A DNA stretch of 64,000 bases from Sphaerolaimus hirsutus (GCA_964036195.1 OZ038452.1:7992704-8056703), one strand, 5' to 3'; positions 1 to 34,524 are shown, counted from the first letter of the stretch. The notes: generated from the sequence alone by a model not told the origin. Made by a program: numbers and translations.

Positions 1-1040
1 TATTTGTCGCAGCTTCGAAACCGTTATAAATAGTTCTTAATTCAATTACATTTTCATCTTTCCTAGCAGAATATGATGCCACTGCGTGTTGCAAAGCCCG
101 GGATAGAATTAATGGCTGAAAAACTGTTCACAGTCGCTACTGTGTTTAAATCTAATTTTCACTGCGGTCCGGTCCATTTGAATCGAACCGACACCCCTGG
201 CGCAAAGGCTTTTTCCCAATATTCAATTTATTCAATTGATTTAGTGAAGTCGGCGGCGCGACCAGCGCGGAACGACGTCAATCTACTATGTGTTTCAATG
301 TCCCGCCCCATAAACTGCGAGCCAATAAATTCTTCATGTTCGATCACTTTCAATTAAATGTATTCGCAATGTAAAATACTTGTATTTGTGCATTGCCAGG
401 TGTCCACTTCACTTCTTAAAATGTGACAACATGAGTGATAAGTGAAGTTGCAAACGACAACTAAAATGATCAGCGATCAATAAAGTTGCAAGTGTCGGGA
501 GCCGTTTTTACTCACAAGTGAAGTGTAAATAACTTTTTATCACTGAAACTTTTGTTATGACTTGACATTTTTCTTGTCACTTATCACTTTACATGTAACA
601 TGACATGGTGCGTAATTGTGCCCTGGTCGCGCTGCAGGCGGTGCGACTGCAGGGCCCAGGGTCAATTACTGCCCGGTAAATTACTCCTTTGGAATGAATG
701 TACTTGACACTAAAATTTGTGGTTAGTTACACCGCCTTCAATTGGTCCACGATACGACATGTGATGTAGAAGCGGGTGAGATAAATACCACCCGTTCAAA
801 CCTCTGATCTAGTGGTGGAATGTCGACGCTACGCTGACGCCATTTTATGGTGCTTGACGCCATTTGACGCCTTTTGATGGTGCCATGGCACAAATCACGG
901 CTACTGGTGCCATCTTAAGATCTTAAAATAAATCCAAACACACGTAAAATTCGATGATGCCGGCCACCCTTTTTATGGTTTATTAGTTTTCTGGCGCCAT
1001 TTTATTCATGGCGCCAATTTTTTTGTCTTGCTCTCCCATC
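1..1040. other. Intergenic, repeat-derived
   Basis: No gene is supported here. About 400-600 carries motifs (AAGTGAAGT, GTCACTTATCACTT) of the palindromic family seen at 44719-44955. At 611-669 an imperfect hairpin pairs a GTAATTG...GCTGCAG arm with a CTGCAG...CAATTAC arm. From 826 to 1016 short GGCGCCATT / GACGCCATTT units recur in both orientations, like the clusters at 5817-5920 and 24735-24815. The open frame at 73-357 lacks codon bias. Confidence 0.5.
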
Positions 1041-1099
1041 GCCACTGGTGAGTAGTGTGAGTGTGTTTCATCGGCGAACACAATATGTACGTACATGGA

Positions 1100-1890
1100 C
1101 ATTGCGCGGCCGTTCGCCAGACTACACACGCATTATCATGCGGGCGGTGATATCACACGGGCGTGATGCGTCGGCGGCGCGCCGCCCGGCCGCCGAGGTG
1201 TCTGCTCCCATGCGCACGCGCCGCCCGGACGTTGTGCCGTCAAAATTTGACAGCCTGGCGCCTTGCCTTACAGCCGATAGCCCGCACTGCTAGTTATCCA
1301 ATGAGCAGTGGAGCGTGCTAACACCCGCTTGATGTCCGCAGTCTGACGCGGCGGCGCGCGTCTCAACTGAAGCATGCGCCGCGTGGCCCACGCGCCGCCG
1401 CCGCCGCTTTGTTAGACCAGTGCGGCGGCGGCACGCAGCCCCCCCCACACACACTTACAACTGACTAAGCACATTTCCCGTTCCGTTTCGTGAGGCGAAT
1501 GTATTTTTTATTGCGGTTTTCTCGTTCCAGTGCAGAGTTAGCTTGGTAGGGCTAATTTGAACAATAATCGAAGTTTGTCAGCTAAAGTTCCCTCAAACTC
1601 ATTCAAAAATTTTCGCAGGCAGCCGTCGCGGTGGCACTACGAGCGGCATTTTGTAGCCGGTAGCTAGTCGATTGAGAAAAAAAATCACCGCATCCGGACC
1701 AAATCCGTCGAAACTATCAACCGCGATTCCATACAGCAGTGCCTTTAAACCCGATTAATCCCAATCAGTCGTTGGTGGGCGGCAGCGCGCCGCACCAGCC
1801 GCACTCGGGCATGAGCATCGCCGCCGGCGCCAACGGGCACAGTGTCTACTTTAGTTCGTGATTAGCAGCTAGGAGGACAGCGCCGACAAG
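1100..1890 (+). promoter_or_regulatory. Probable vinculin promoter and 5' leader region
   Basis: This CpG-rich stretch (densest at 1100-1440) precedes the vinculin start codon at 1891, and no reading frame in it shows codon bias. Its position and composition suggest the vinculin promoter and 5' untranslated leader. I see no clear TATA box and cannot place the transcription start. A reading frame at 1048-1293 is open but shows no family resemblance, so I do not call it a gene. Confidence 0.4.
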
Positions 1891-24088
<22,198 letters not shown>

Positions 24089-24620
24089 TTTTTTGGACTT
24101 TTTGTGGAAATTTTTGGACTTTGGCCAAAAACTCGATGCGAACGTGAGAAGCGCGATTTCACGCGCGCGTGCGTCTTGCGTTTTTATTGAATCTGGCCCT
24201 TGAAAGTGGATATTGACGTTGATGGTGGCGAATATGGGGTTGGGCTGTTGCTTTTGTTTATTTGTTTCATTTTTGGAAACATGCCAAACCTCGTTTTTGC
24301 GCGTCACGTCGTGATTGTGTCTTATTGAACGAAGCGCATTGGTGCCCCGGTCTGAGTACAGAAGTTCTATTTAGTGACGGTTTATTACTGTACCCGGGCT
24401 GGGGCTACTGCTGAACCTCATCACTGTCGCAATTTCCCGCTTTTTATAATTTATTTAGTCAGAGATTTACTAGAAATTTTTTTGAAGAATAGCTTATCGC
24501 GTAAAGTTTTGTATGGAGATTTTTATTTTAAAATCTGTTTGTTTTATAAATATTTATTGTTGACTATTGACATGACTCGTGCCTATCTGCTGTTGGGGGA
24601 TATATATATATATGCTGTGG

Positions 24621-25059
24621 CAGGGACGTATCCAGGATTTTTGAGCGGGGGGGGCTGCTTGTTTACGGAGGCCGGCGAGGGGGGGGGGGCTCAGCCCCCC
24701 CCCCCTAAAATTTTAGCTAAATAGTGGCGGAATAACGCTATGGCGCTGGCGCCATTAGTAGGCGCCACGCCATGGCGCTATTGGCGTTGGCGTCAGCGCC
24801 ATGGAACGCTGTATATGTATGTAAATATACATACAAAACAGCAAAAAGCACAACATTGAGTGTATTTACAACGATTTGCGGCCACATGGAGCAAATGTGA
24901 TGATAATACCTTAATGTCTGTTGAAGAATGCGCGCTTGCGCGCAAAATTTTTTACGCTGACGTTAAAAAAGTCGCATTTTCCGGTCACTTTCTGGTCTCG
25001 CCCCGGGAGGGGGGGGGGGCTGCAGCCCCCCCCGCCCCCCCCCCCTGGATACGGCCCTG
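24621..25059. mobile_element. Non-autonomous hAT-like element, CAGGGACGTATCCAGG ends
   Basis: 439 bp between CAGGGACGTATCCAGG and CCTGGATACGGCCCTG, with the perfect 8-bp duplication TGCTGTGG (24613-24620, 25060-25067). Poly-G and poly-C tracts lie near both ends and a GGCGCCAT palindrome cluster occurs at 24735-24815. A related copy is at about 54840-55352. Confidence 0.85.
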
Positions 25060-25067
25060 TGCTGTGG

Positions 25068-26640
25068 ACACTCTTGTTACCAATCTCCTACCCTGTCAAG
25101 TGCCACGTCAAGTGACAAATTTGAAAGAAACGTATGAATATCGCGCTGATATGTTGGGCAGCATAATGTACAATCTTGTTGGGTGACAAGTAAAAGTTCG
25201 AATCATTGTGGACATTTTACCGCGAGAGTAATAAACTTTGACGGTTTACAAGCACTTTAGGCAGTGTTGGATTGGCGTCTGGGTGCAGATTTACAGATAC
25301 TTTTTTACGTCATTAATATGAGCATCACGTATAGCATCAACACTGTGGTGCTCACATTAAATGATGTATTTGCAACATTCGTTTAAATACATTGCTTATG
25401 AACACTGTATTTATACTCATAGAACGTTCTTCCATCAGGATTCAAGAATGTATAAATTCGTGGCTGTTGTAAGTGATACACAATTTTACCTTAGCTTAAT
25501 TGCAATGTCATTTTTAATTGTTTTTATACCTTTTTTCGTCTACAGACCTTGGCCAACTTCCTTCACAGAAACTGCCTTCACGTTTGTGTCATTTTTACAC
25601 CAGTGTTTTACAAATATCGACGTGCGGTCTGGTGAGCTCACATTTTGCGCTGAAATTGCCATATGCCTTTTGATGAGAATTTGAGTTTATGATCGACCGA
25701 ATTCCCACCAATCACGTTTCAAGTGATCGCGTTTTTATTTACCTAGTAACTCTGTAGTATTTAGTTGATTGAACTTACCTACTCAATTTTGTAGTAAGTT
25801 CAATCGACTATTACAACTCAGACCTGGGTTAGCCAAATCATAATGTAATTTATGGACATTACCCAATTTTTTGGCTAGTGCGTTGCACCGTGGATATAAA
25901 CGGTCTCTCTGAATTGACAAAAAAAATATGGTAACTAGCAGCGCAAATTTTGCACACAGCACTCGGTATAATTTTTAATAGTACTCTTATTGATTAAAAT
26001 AATCTTATTAAACGATGCTCTGAAACTTGGAAAAGAAACATTTGTTTGGGTAGATATTTACTCTCATGCTTTTAGGCTGACTTGATAAGTGTCGTCTTAA
26101 TTATGAATAGGTATTTACATTTACAATATTTATGATTTAATTGCAATGCGGTTACTTATCGTATTTATTATGATTACGAAATGTTCTGGTGCATTTGCTT
26201 AGTCGATACGATGTAGAAGCGTTTTAGACTTGCAATATTCCCACTTTTTAAACAGCGAAATGTTGGTGCTTAAAAATTTACGTATTTCGAGCAAATTTTT
26301 ACTTGAATCAAATATAGGTATCTATGGTGTTGTTCCGTCATTAGAGTTGGCAATCTGCCAGGGAAAATGGCGATCGCCGACATGTGCCATAATTTCTAAC
26401 AAACCGCTGGCACCATGGCGCCATTGATCACTCTGCTCGTAAATAATATCAAATATTTGTTATATTATCGTTTTAAGAGTATCAATAATTTTTATAGTAT
26501 TTCTGTAAATATCGGCTAGTCACGATTGATTTGACAGTACGGAAATAAACTGACGAAACATAAAGCGACACCGTTATGAGAGCGCTGCTGTAACAATTGT
26601 TCAGTAAAATATCAATACTCTTCACCGGGAGCTCGTCTAG
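25068..26640. other. Intergenic, between vinculin and the small membrane protein gene
   Basis: AT-rich with no supported gene. The longest frame (25361-25684) has hydrophobic, AT-driven codons and no recognisable domain. No element with paired ends was found in this stretch. Confidence 0.5.
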
Positions 26641-26685
26641 TCACTGTGCTTTGCTGTCCGTTTGTCGATTTCGTTGGCGTTGTCG

Positions 26686-26715
26686 GTGGTAGTCGACACC
26701 GCGGTCGACTACCAC
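26686..26715. promoter_or_regulatory. Perfect 12-bp inverted repeat upstream of the small membrane protein gene
   Basis: GTGGTAGTCGAC and GTCGACTACCAC flank a 6-nt ACCGCG spacer, about 215 bp before the start codon at 26929. It could be a protein-binding site in the promoter or a small hairpin in the leader. No known motif assigned. Confidence 0.4.
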
Positions 26716-26928
26716 AACTGTCGCAATCTGTCAAGTGACAAATTTCCGACAAAATTTTAAATGTTGGTTACAGCTACAAGTAAGTTTCTACATGCCTAGA
26801 GGACTTTCATCTTGTTCAAGTTCACCTATCACTAAAAAACCATTTTGTTCAAAATTTGTCACTTTAAAGTTGCGTCATCGTTCCGGGTTCCAGTCCGAGT
26901 GCTCGTTCGCAGCACCGGGTTTTCGGTC

Positions 26929-28516
26929 ATGTCGTTGGGGCAGCGCTGCGCCGACTGGCGGCGGCGGGCCTTCCCCCCGCTCACGTGGGACACCGCCCTG
27001 AAGCACTACTATCCCATGAAGGGCGCCCTGTGTCACAGTGTTTTCGCCGTCCACGTGATGAGGCCCGACCTTCTGGCTAGGTGAATTGGGGGGGGGGGGG
27101 GGTTGTATTTAGTTAGTTGAGTACTAGGCCGGTCAGTGGGGGCGAGGACTGTGCGCATGTAAACTCGGTGCCCATGTAGACCCGGGGCCGATCTAGAGCT
27201 AACCCGTTGCCCATGTAGACTCGGTGCTCATGTATGGTTGAACAACATGCGCACCGGGTCTACATGGACACCGGGTAGAAATACATGGGCACCGAGCCTA
27301 CATGCGCACCGGCACAGACCCGTCAGTGGGTGGCTTTCAGTGAATGTAAACTTTCAGTGCTACTAATTTGCCCCCAGTGCATGTAAACTGGTACGTTTTA
27401 GATGACGCTATGCAAATGTTGCCGTGCATTTTACATGTTGCCGGACTATGTACACATTTATCTTCGGAAAAATCTGAAATTTAAGCCAAACATCAACGGG
27501 AAACTATGGGTGTATACATCTACCCCATGTAGGTAGCCCTCAAGGGTCCAAAATCTACCTGCCCGCTGCAATGTTCCACCACCGCGCAGATATTTCGGCT
27601 CACTGGACTGGGCGGTTGCGAACATCTCGTTCATGCAGGTGGCCATGGGCACCGGCGTCTACGTGTTCTTCAGACCGCACATGTGCAAGGTGACCGATGG
27701 AACCCGGTCCGTCTTTTTGTTCCTACCCCGAGTTGTGAGGAATTTTGATGGGTTTTATGTGGATGGAGAAGCTAAGACGTTTTTATTCTGACCTCTGACA
27801 CGCGGCTATATAAAATAAGGATTTAGGTCGATAAAATAAGGATAAGGAATAAGGATAAATACCCGTTCGAAACTGTTAGACCGGCACCCGCCGGCATACA
27901 CCGTACTTTTCCTACTCGTTTTGCGAGGTTGTAAATCGGTGACGGCATCGCTCTAGTTATATCTAGATGTTTCTCGATATACCTTTCGAGCAACCGGGTT
28001 TGCGGGTGGGATGCGTCTTAAGTGTCTTTTACAATTGAATTTGGATTCGGGGTCTGAATGTCTCGTTGATTTGGAGCCAGATATGATTAAAATCCAAATA
28101 AAAAATCCTGCGGATAGATATGATTTCTATCCAGATGGTCAATCGCACATCCGGATATTTACATCTGAAAAAACTTCTGGGGTTTGGGTGGGGGGTTCAA
28201 TAGACCTAAAGTTTTTTCAAGCTGTAGAAAGCAGAAAAGGACGAAAAAAATAGGCGGCATTTACCTAAAAAGTGTATAGCACACCCAACAACCCCCCCCC
28301 CCCCACAGAGTCATGTACTCCGCGTTCGCCGCGGGCCTGTTCAGCCTCGGCTCGGTGATGCTGTGGGCCACGGCCAAGGTGGCCGTGTTGCCCAACGCTA
28401 ACTGGGCCAGGATGGGCTTCGGCGTGACCACTAGCGTACTTTTGTTGGCCATTGGACACGACTATTTGAGGTGTATTGATGAACTCGTTGAGGGGGAGAA
28501 GGATAGTGGGAAGTGA
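26929..28516 (+). CDS. Small multi-pass membrane protein, three exons
   Basis: Exons 26929-27080, 27590-27706 and 28309-28516 join in phase into 158 residues. The ATG (context GGTCATGTCG) gives the N-terminus MSLGQRCADWRRRAFPPLTW. Three hydrophobic stretches follow: around SLDWAVANISFMQVAMG, around YSAFAAGLFSLGSVMLWATA, and around ARMGFGVTTSVLLLAIG, with a short charged tail ending EGEKDSGK. The basic N-terminus is compatible with a mitochondrial inner-membrane protein. The motif ISFMQxxMG with nearby aromatic residues recalls TMEM160, but the resemblance is weak and I do not assign a name. The exon 2 donor (AACCCG|GTCCGT) was chosen because it alone keeps frame with the strong exon 3. Exon 3 is preceded by a run of 14 C. 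Confidence 0.75.
27130..27330. repeat. Dispersed CATGTAGACCCGG repeats in intron 1 of the small membrane protein gene
   Basis: Units such as GCCCATGTAGACCCGG, GCCCATGTAGACTCGG and, inverted, CACCGGGTCTACATGG and CACCGAGCCTACATGC make an imperfect palindrome around 27235. The outer copies read GGTCAGTGGG and CGTCAGTGGG. It looks like a small repeat-derived element. Confidence 0.55.
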
Positions 28517-29500
28517 TTTGGGGGGGGGAAGGTTTAGAGGTTTATTTATAGTGTTTGTAGGTATGAATCTTTTACATTGAATTTCAACGGTTAGTGATTA
28601 GGTTTTTTATTCGCTAATCACGGAAGATTGTGATTAGTGTTTGTGTTCGTTGTAAAATGTTTAATTTTGCGTGTAATTTGTATTGTGTTTACATAAACAT
28701 GCGTTTCGAGAGACTGTTGCGTTAGGCTGTCGTTTTCGATTTTTTTCATTGTTTTTTTTTGTCGTTTATTTCCCGCTCTTGCTGACTTGTCTAGTTCTTG
28801 ATCTGAATGTGAATAGGTTTGTTTTGAAGAACAGTAAACTTTTGTGTGAAAATTCTTGCACCATAAATACAGGCGATACGCAAAAACCCTTTGGGTTGCT
28901 CGAAACTCAGTTCATTTTGTTTATCGACGTCGCTTTAAAATTGCTGCATGTTTTAATAACAACAAGTGTAGGTTGCTGGCTGTATTTATTAACTGTTTTA
29001 TTTAAATAAATTATCTATAATAATATGAAACGTGCATATAAACCTCAAGTAATTGCATTACCTACATAAAATACATGGAATAGACGAATGGAGCTTGTGT
29101 CATGGACAAACGTCGACAAAACATCGACACTTGCTTATTTGTTTATCGCTAATTTTCTGCATATTATTACCCACAACACATTTGTATGTACACTCGACTA
29201 ACGCCGTAATTTATTTTTCAATTATTATGTTTACTGTTTACCAGAAAATAATTTGCAGGTTCACGTGTAACCGCTGCTTCATCAGCCGTCGCCGTTCACT
29301 TGGCTTGTTTTCATAGGCTTGTTGACATAGGTTGACTTGGCTTGTTGACATAGGTAAACTAGACAGACAAACTGGACATGACTCAATTTCTGTGGGGGCT
29401 GAGGGCCTGCTAATTAATTGTCAGTTAGGTGTTAATGACGTGAGTGTCTCTGTTACTTTAGGTTAAGTACCTTTACTGATTTTCATAGTAGGCACAAATT
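28517..29500. other. Intergenic, nothing recognised
   Basis: AT-rich DNA after the small membrane protein gene. It should contain that gene's 3' end, but I see no clear AATAAA close to the stop codon. The open frames at 28683 and 29053 lack codon bias. A short TTGACATAGGTTGACTTGGC-type repeat occurs at 29319-29354. Confidence 0.5.
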
Positions 29501-29502
29501 AT

Positions 29503-30745
29503 AATGTAAACTGGTGGAAAATATAAATGAGAAAATCACTTTATTGTTTTTCACAAATCCCACATGCAACCTGTTAGGCTCTCATCTTGTGTGAGGGTGC
29601 CCCCAAGTATTTACTATATATACCCTAGGGGGCACCCCCTCAGGCCACCCTTGCTGCAGAAAAAAAAAATTTTTCACATTTTTTCTGGAAAATATAAATG
29701 AGAATTCATACAAATTTTTGTTCCTGAAGAAATTTATATTCTTAATATCTTTTTTCTGGACATTCAAGACCAAAAAGTTTTTTAACATTGGTAGGTTGTA
29801 AGTATGTTTAACTTTTCTACCCCCTCAGCACCCCCAGAAGCCCCACACAATGATGGCGTTGTCGATCAATTCCAAAAAAATTTTTTGAGAAAAACAGGTT
29901 TGAAAAAGTGGAAAATCCACTATCCCAAGCTATTCATGGAGCACATGGGGGCCAGAATTGGCTCGCTCAGTGTCAGGGGCAACATATGGCTGCTCCTGGG
30001 CCCCGTTTTTGCACTTAAGTATTTTTTATAGTGAATGATAAAAACAGCCCTGTGTAAAGAGGGCACTTGCGTGACAGCGTGTCCAGCAACTGCAGTGTCG
30101 TGATGCAAATCACAAAATACTTGTGCCCATTCAATGTGGGCACTAATTATCTGACAAAAACCTGTAGGGACCAATGGGCAATGTGCCCTGTATCTAGTGT
30201 GAGTGGGCCAGACAAATAAAGAGGTCATGTCCAGAAAATAAAAAATCACAGTTTTTTATCACAACCACAATTTAGGTAATCACAAAGTTTAAAATCATTG
30301 TTGACATGGCTCCATGGCACATGTCTGTATATTGGGGGTAATTTTTGTGTGGGGGAGTGGGCAGGGGGTCAAAATATACCCCCTAATTACCAGTGGGCTA
30401 AACGATGGCTTTGGGCAAGCCACAAGGACTTTTAATTTTTTGAAAAAGCACCAACACAAGTGTATTCATCACTTGTGTTGTCACCACACCAAAAACTGGC
30501 TGCACACTTCACCACAGCTATATTTTGTGTGGTTTTTTGAAAATTCTCATTTATATTTTCCAGGAAAAAATTGGCAAAAAATCTTCATCAATCTGTAGCA
30601 GCAGAACAGGGGGGTGCCATGGGGTGCCATGGGGTGCCACTTGGCATATATGTAGGCAAATGTTGTGGGCTGCACGTTTTCCTGTGAGATTGTTATGAAA
30701 AATGAGGTACCTGATTTCTCATTTAAATGTTCCACCAGTTTACAC
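29503..30745. mobile_element. Putative element with TGTAAACTGGTGGAA ends
   Basis: ATGTAAACTGGTGGAAAATA at the left is mirrored by ATGTTCCACCAGTTTACACT at the right. The internal segment TGGAAAATATAAATGAGAA recurs at 29685 and, inverted, at 30540. I found no target duplication and no coding frame with bias. The boundaries are approximate. Confidence 0.45.
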
Positions 30746-30797
30746 TAATCCTGCAGATTTAAAGGAACAGACCGCCACGAGTCGGCGCTGCAATTAC

Positions 30798-31668
30798 CGT
30801 ATTTCTTCTAACGGAACAGCGCCGTTCAATTTTTTTGTCAGCTTTTTTTACCTGCCGTACTACTGGAGGTGCCGTTCTATTGGAGGCTGCCATTCTATTT
30901 TTTCACACAATTTAAACTTGAAATAGCAACATTTTAATATCTGAGCAACAATTCATACATAACAAATGTGGAAAAAAAAACCCTGAATTATAGTTCTGAA
31001 CACTCTGGACGTTCTCACCACCAGTTTTTCAAATATTTTTGTGATTTGACACTCGTACAGCGTAATTCCTACCTGTCGTCCTATGGTGCCGTTCTATTGT
31101 GCCTACACACTAGTTTTCACCGTGACTTCGTGTGAAAACAAATTTTTTCAAATGCAAATTGATTGTGCCCACACACACTAGTTTTCACCGTGACTTCGTG
31201 TGAAAACTGAAATTTTTTCAAATGCAAATTAAAAATCACGGTTGAATGATTTGATTTGATTTCAATTTGAGTTTTAATAAATGATAGTTAAACTTTGAAA
31301 ATTTGAAAACTAAAACACAAAGCATACAAAATGAGTAGGCTGGATGTCGCCATGTCGCCATTTCAGTTTTCACATCAGTCACGGTGAAAACTAGTGTGTG
31401 TAGAGCCATTGAATGATTCGATTTTTTTTATTGGGATTTAAATTGATGAAAGTTAAAATTTGAAAACTAAAACACATATAGCATACAAAAAGAGTAGGCT
31501 GGATGTCGCTATGTCGCCATTTCAATTTTCACATCGGTCATGGTGAAAACTAGTGTGTGATAGGGCCATTGGAGGCTGCCGTTATATTTTTTCGTGGGTA
31601 TAAAAAAATGCCAAAACTTGCCGTTCTATTGGAGGTAAATATGCCGTTCTATTATAAGGAATACGGTA
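30798..31668. mobile_element. TACCGTATTTCTTCTAACGGAAC element
   Basis: Bounded by CCGTATTTCTTCTAACGGAA and CCGTTCTATTATAAGGAATA plus a CGGTA tip, with GCCGTTCTATTGGAGG units near both ends. A shorter relative lies at 41096-41512. It hosts the TAGTTTTCACCGTGAC insertions at 31104-31568. Confidence 0.6.
31104..31568. mobile_element. Self-nested pair of TAGTTTTCACCGTGAC elements
   Basis: The outer copy begins GCCTACACACTAGTTTTCAC, and about 56 bp in a second copy begins CCCACACACACTAGTTTTCA. The right ends CGGTGAAAACTAGTGTGTGT (31385) and ATGGTGAAAACTAGTGTGTG (31548) match, each with a GGATGTCGCCATGTCGCCAT-like segment inside. So one copy inserted into another copy of the same family. A third copy at about 49553-50195 is itself interrupted by a TACCGTATTACC element. 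Confidence 0.65.
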
Positions 31669-32431
31669 TTTCATGCGGTAGACACTTCTGGTGCTGGGAG
31701 CCGAGTTTTTTTTGAGCATTCTGCACCTATTTCATGTGACGCCTATTTTTTTCACCTATCGCAGAGGGGGGAGTGATACAAGGGAAGTCTTACTCGATGA
31801 TATTTTTTACCTAAATTTATCACAATGCGATGATTCATCTATTTGAAGGTGGCTTCGCTATTTCACTGCCGATGGCTATGAATCTATCAGAGTTAGCCAG
31901 TCACCCTTGAGATTAAGTCCTTGCACCCATGTAGGTACATAATAACCATGTAATTTAGTCTCAGATGCGTTTGTCACTTGATTCCTTTGAACTTTTTTAA
32001 TAGTCTGATTTGACCCTCTGTGTTTGGTGAAGTATTTGAACATTTTTCCTGCAAGCGCGCAGTTGTACATAATATTGGCATTGGATATTGTAATCGCTGG
32101 TTTTGTGACGTTATTGGTGTTAAAGTTTCCCTCTATGCATTTCAAGGTAAATAGCGTGTAAAAATCATCCATAATATGTATACTCGACGTACATGATACT
32201 CTGCCCTCGCACTGATTTATGTCTCGTGTTGGAAAGGTGCCAATGATTATTCAATCATGCGATTTCCGTAAAAAGATGACAAAAATTCATCGATGTGAAT
32301 ATGTTGATGAATACCATTATAACAACAATAAATTTTGTCATTTTTTTATGAAAGTCGCACGCGTAAACCATCGTTGGCGCACTTCCAGCGGGAACCACGC
32401 GTGCAAGGTGTAAAGTAAACGGAGTATATGC

Positions 32432-33240
32432 TAGGGTTCAAACGGGACCACTTTTTCGGACCGGGACCGGGACCGGGACCAGAAATTTTTCTTATCGGGA
32501 CCGGGACCGGGACCGGGACTAGGTGGTCGGGACCGGGACCGGGACCGGGACTGGCATTTTTCAATTGTCGGGACCGGGACCGGGACCGGGACTGGGGCAT
32601 CCGGACCGGGACCAGGATTTGCCGAACCAGGTACCAGGACCACAGCCCCCTTTTGAGCCCTATCGGGACCGATAACCATTTGAATGCATATTTTCAGACG
32701 TTTCATACGATTTTCACACTTCATTCAATCAAAATTGTCATCAAAAATACAATAAAAGTCACAAAATTCAATTGAGTCACAAAAAGGACATAATGCACGA
32801 AAATTATGACAGTGAGTATTGATACATAAGCTGGCGCAGTGCTTTCTGAAGGAAAATAAATTTTTCAACCTTCTCTGATGTCGAACATGAATGAGAATGT
32901 TCGGAACTCACCAAAAAAAACGTCAAAAATTCGTCGACGGAATGAGAATGCGCCGACTGGTGCGAATTTTTGCAAATTTTACAAGTATTTAAAAGGCAAA
33001 ATTTGGATTCAGTCCGGTCAATTTTTCTTATCGGGACCGCTGAAAAATTCCGGGACCGGGACCGGGACCGGGACTGGGTGGTCGGGACCGGGACCGGGAC
33101 CGGGACTGGCTTTTTTCAATTGTCGGGACCGGGACCGGGACCGGGACTGGGGTGTCGGGACCGGGACCGGGACCGGGACCGCCCCAGTCCCGACTTTTTG
33201 CCGAACCATGTACCGGGACCGCGGTCCCGTTTGAACCCTA
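32432..33240 (+). mobile_element. Non-autonomous hAT-like element with GGGACC arrays, copy 1
   Basis: 809 bp between TAGGGTTCAAACGGGACC and GGTCCCGTTTGAACCCTA, flanked by the perfect duplication GTATATGC (32424-32431, 33241-33248). Both ends carry blocks of three or four GGGACC units separated by short spacers such as TTTTTCAATTGTC. The centre (about 32660-33030) is AT-rich, unique and non-coding. The RDRDRD and GPGPGP reading frames here are translations of the array, not genes. Confidence 0.9.
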
Positions 33241-33248
33241 GTATATGC

Positions 33249-34520
33249 GAAGTGAAATCCATCTAACGCACATGCTATCTAATCCACATGACCAGGAATT
33301 AACACTCCAAATATAAATATTCTAATTCTAAAAATACCAACAAAAGAATCTAATTGGAAAATTGACTTTTAAATCAAGCAGCTTAACGATTCATTTTTTT
33401 ACCATTTCTAGTCCCAGACACCTAAAATGCCATGACATTTTCGTTTTGATGAAACATTTTCATTGGATTTTCTTAGAAGACAAAATGACTGGTGTGTATA
33501 AATACTCAGGAGACCGCACGCTATGCGTTCTCCTGAAGGAAACACTCCATCATGACGTCATCGTAAATAAATTCAAAAGTTGTTAAAAAAACATTTCAGG
33601 AAGGAAATATTTGTCGATTGTTTTTACGCCACTCCCGTTTTTCTGTTTGGTTGGTGAAAATTGGTGAAAATAGGCAAAAATATGTGAAAGAAGTTATTTG
33701 AGCAAAAATTGGGGTGAAATTTCTCAAAAATACTCACTTTTATGTTTACTCACGGTTATTCATGAGTAAAAGTAAAAAAAATACTTGTTTTCTGTACTTA
33801 GGGGTCAGTAAAACATCAATTCTTCATGTTTATGTGTTACTTTCAAAAAGTTCAGTACTTTTAACAACTGTGGTGTGTATCAGCACTTTGACAAGGGCCA
33901 GGGTGTGCCTTTTTGTTGTCTTTCTGTGAAATAATTTATTTCTTAGACAGAACCGCTCATGCACATTTTACGACAATTTTGTTGCATTCTCATTCAAGTA
34001 GGTCTATATTTACAACAATTTGATAAGAAGCTGTACTTTGAGACGACATATTTGTGTATCTGTCTTGGTAGATAAATAATCATGTTATCACACTGTTTGC
34101 ATTAGCACTGTCATTGTTATGTTATGCTAAAAATGTTTTTGGGCGCATAATAATTGGAATGTGGGTGGTAGACACAGCTGACCACGTGATGTTCGGTGAT
34201 AACATCCGGTTTTTTTGCATAATTGAAATAGCTACCGTCGCAGAGTTTGCTTTGCCATAAAACCCTAAAACACTGACCTGTTTAGACTGTCGCTAGGGTG
34301 AATACCTAGGTACTGTGTTTTTATCGCCTTGAAGTACGGTCTAGCAGAGTTGCAAAAACGTATTTACGTTTACGTTTTGCAAAAATACCATTACCTACGC
34401 TTTGTTACTTTTTCCTGGCACAATTACCCGGGTACCAGAGAAAACGTAAAAATATGTAAATGGAACTGTATTATTTGAAAAATCTTGTGTATTAGGATGA
34501 GTTCAACATGCGTTAATGTT
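33249..34520. other. Intergenic, nothing recognised
   Basis: AT-rich, no coding bias and no paired element ends detected. Small inverted CTCAGGAGACCGCACG / CGTTCTCCTGAAGG segments lie near 33507-33540. Confidence 0.45.
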
Positions 34521-34524
34521 AAGA

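Noticed and set aside
1048-1293. 81-codon frame in the CpG-rich region before vinculin
   Set aside because: High GC alone keeps it open. There is no codon bias, and the position fits promoter/leader DNA.
25361-25684. 107-codon hydrophobic frame between genes
   Set aside because: AT-rich codons give Phe/Leu/Ile by chance; no splice context or family resemblance.
32432-33240. CRISPR-like array suggested by regular GGGACC repeats and spacers
   Set aside because: Units are 6 bp and spacers are short and recurrent; the host is a eukaryote, and inverted ends plus a target duplication show a transposon.
32428-33266. Long frames with RDRDRD / GPGPGP / VPVPVP repeats on both strands
   Set aside because: They are six-frame translations of the GGGACC array of a transposon delimited by an 8-bp target duplication. 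The same frames recur at 56777-57896. Not genes.
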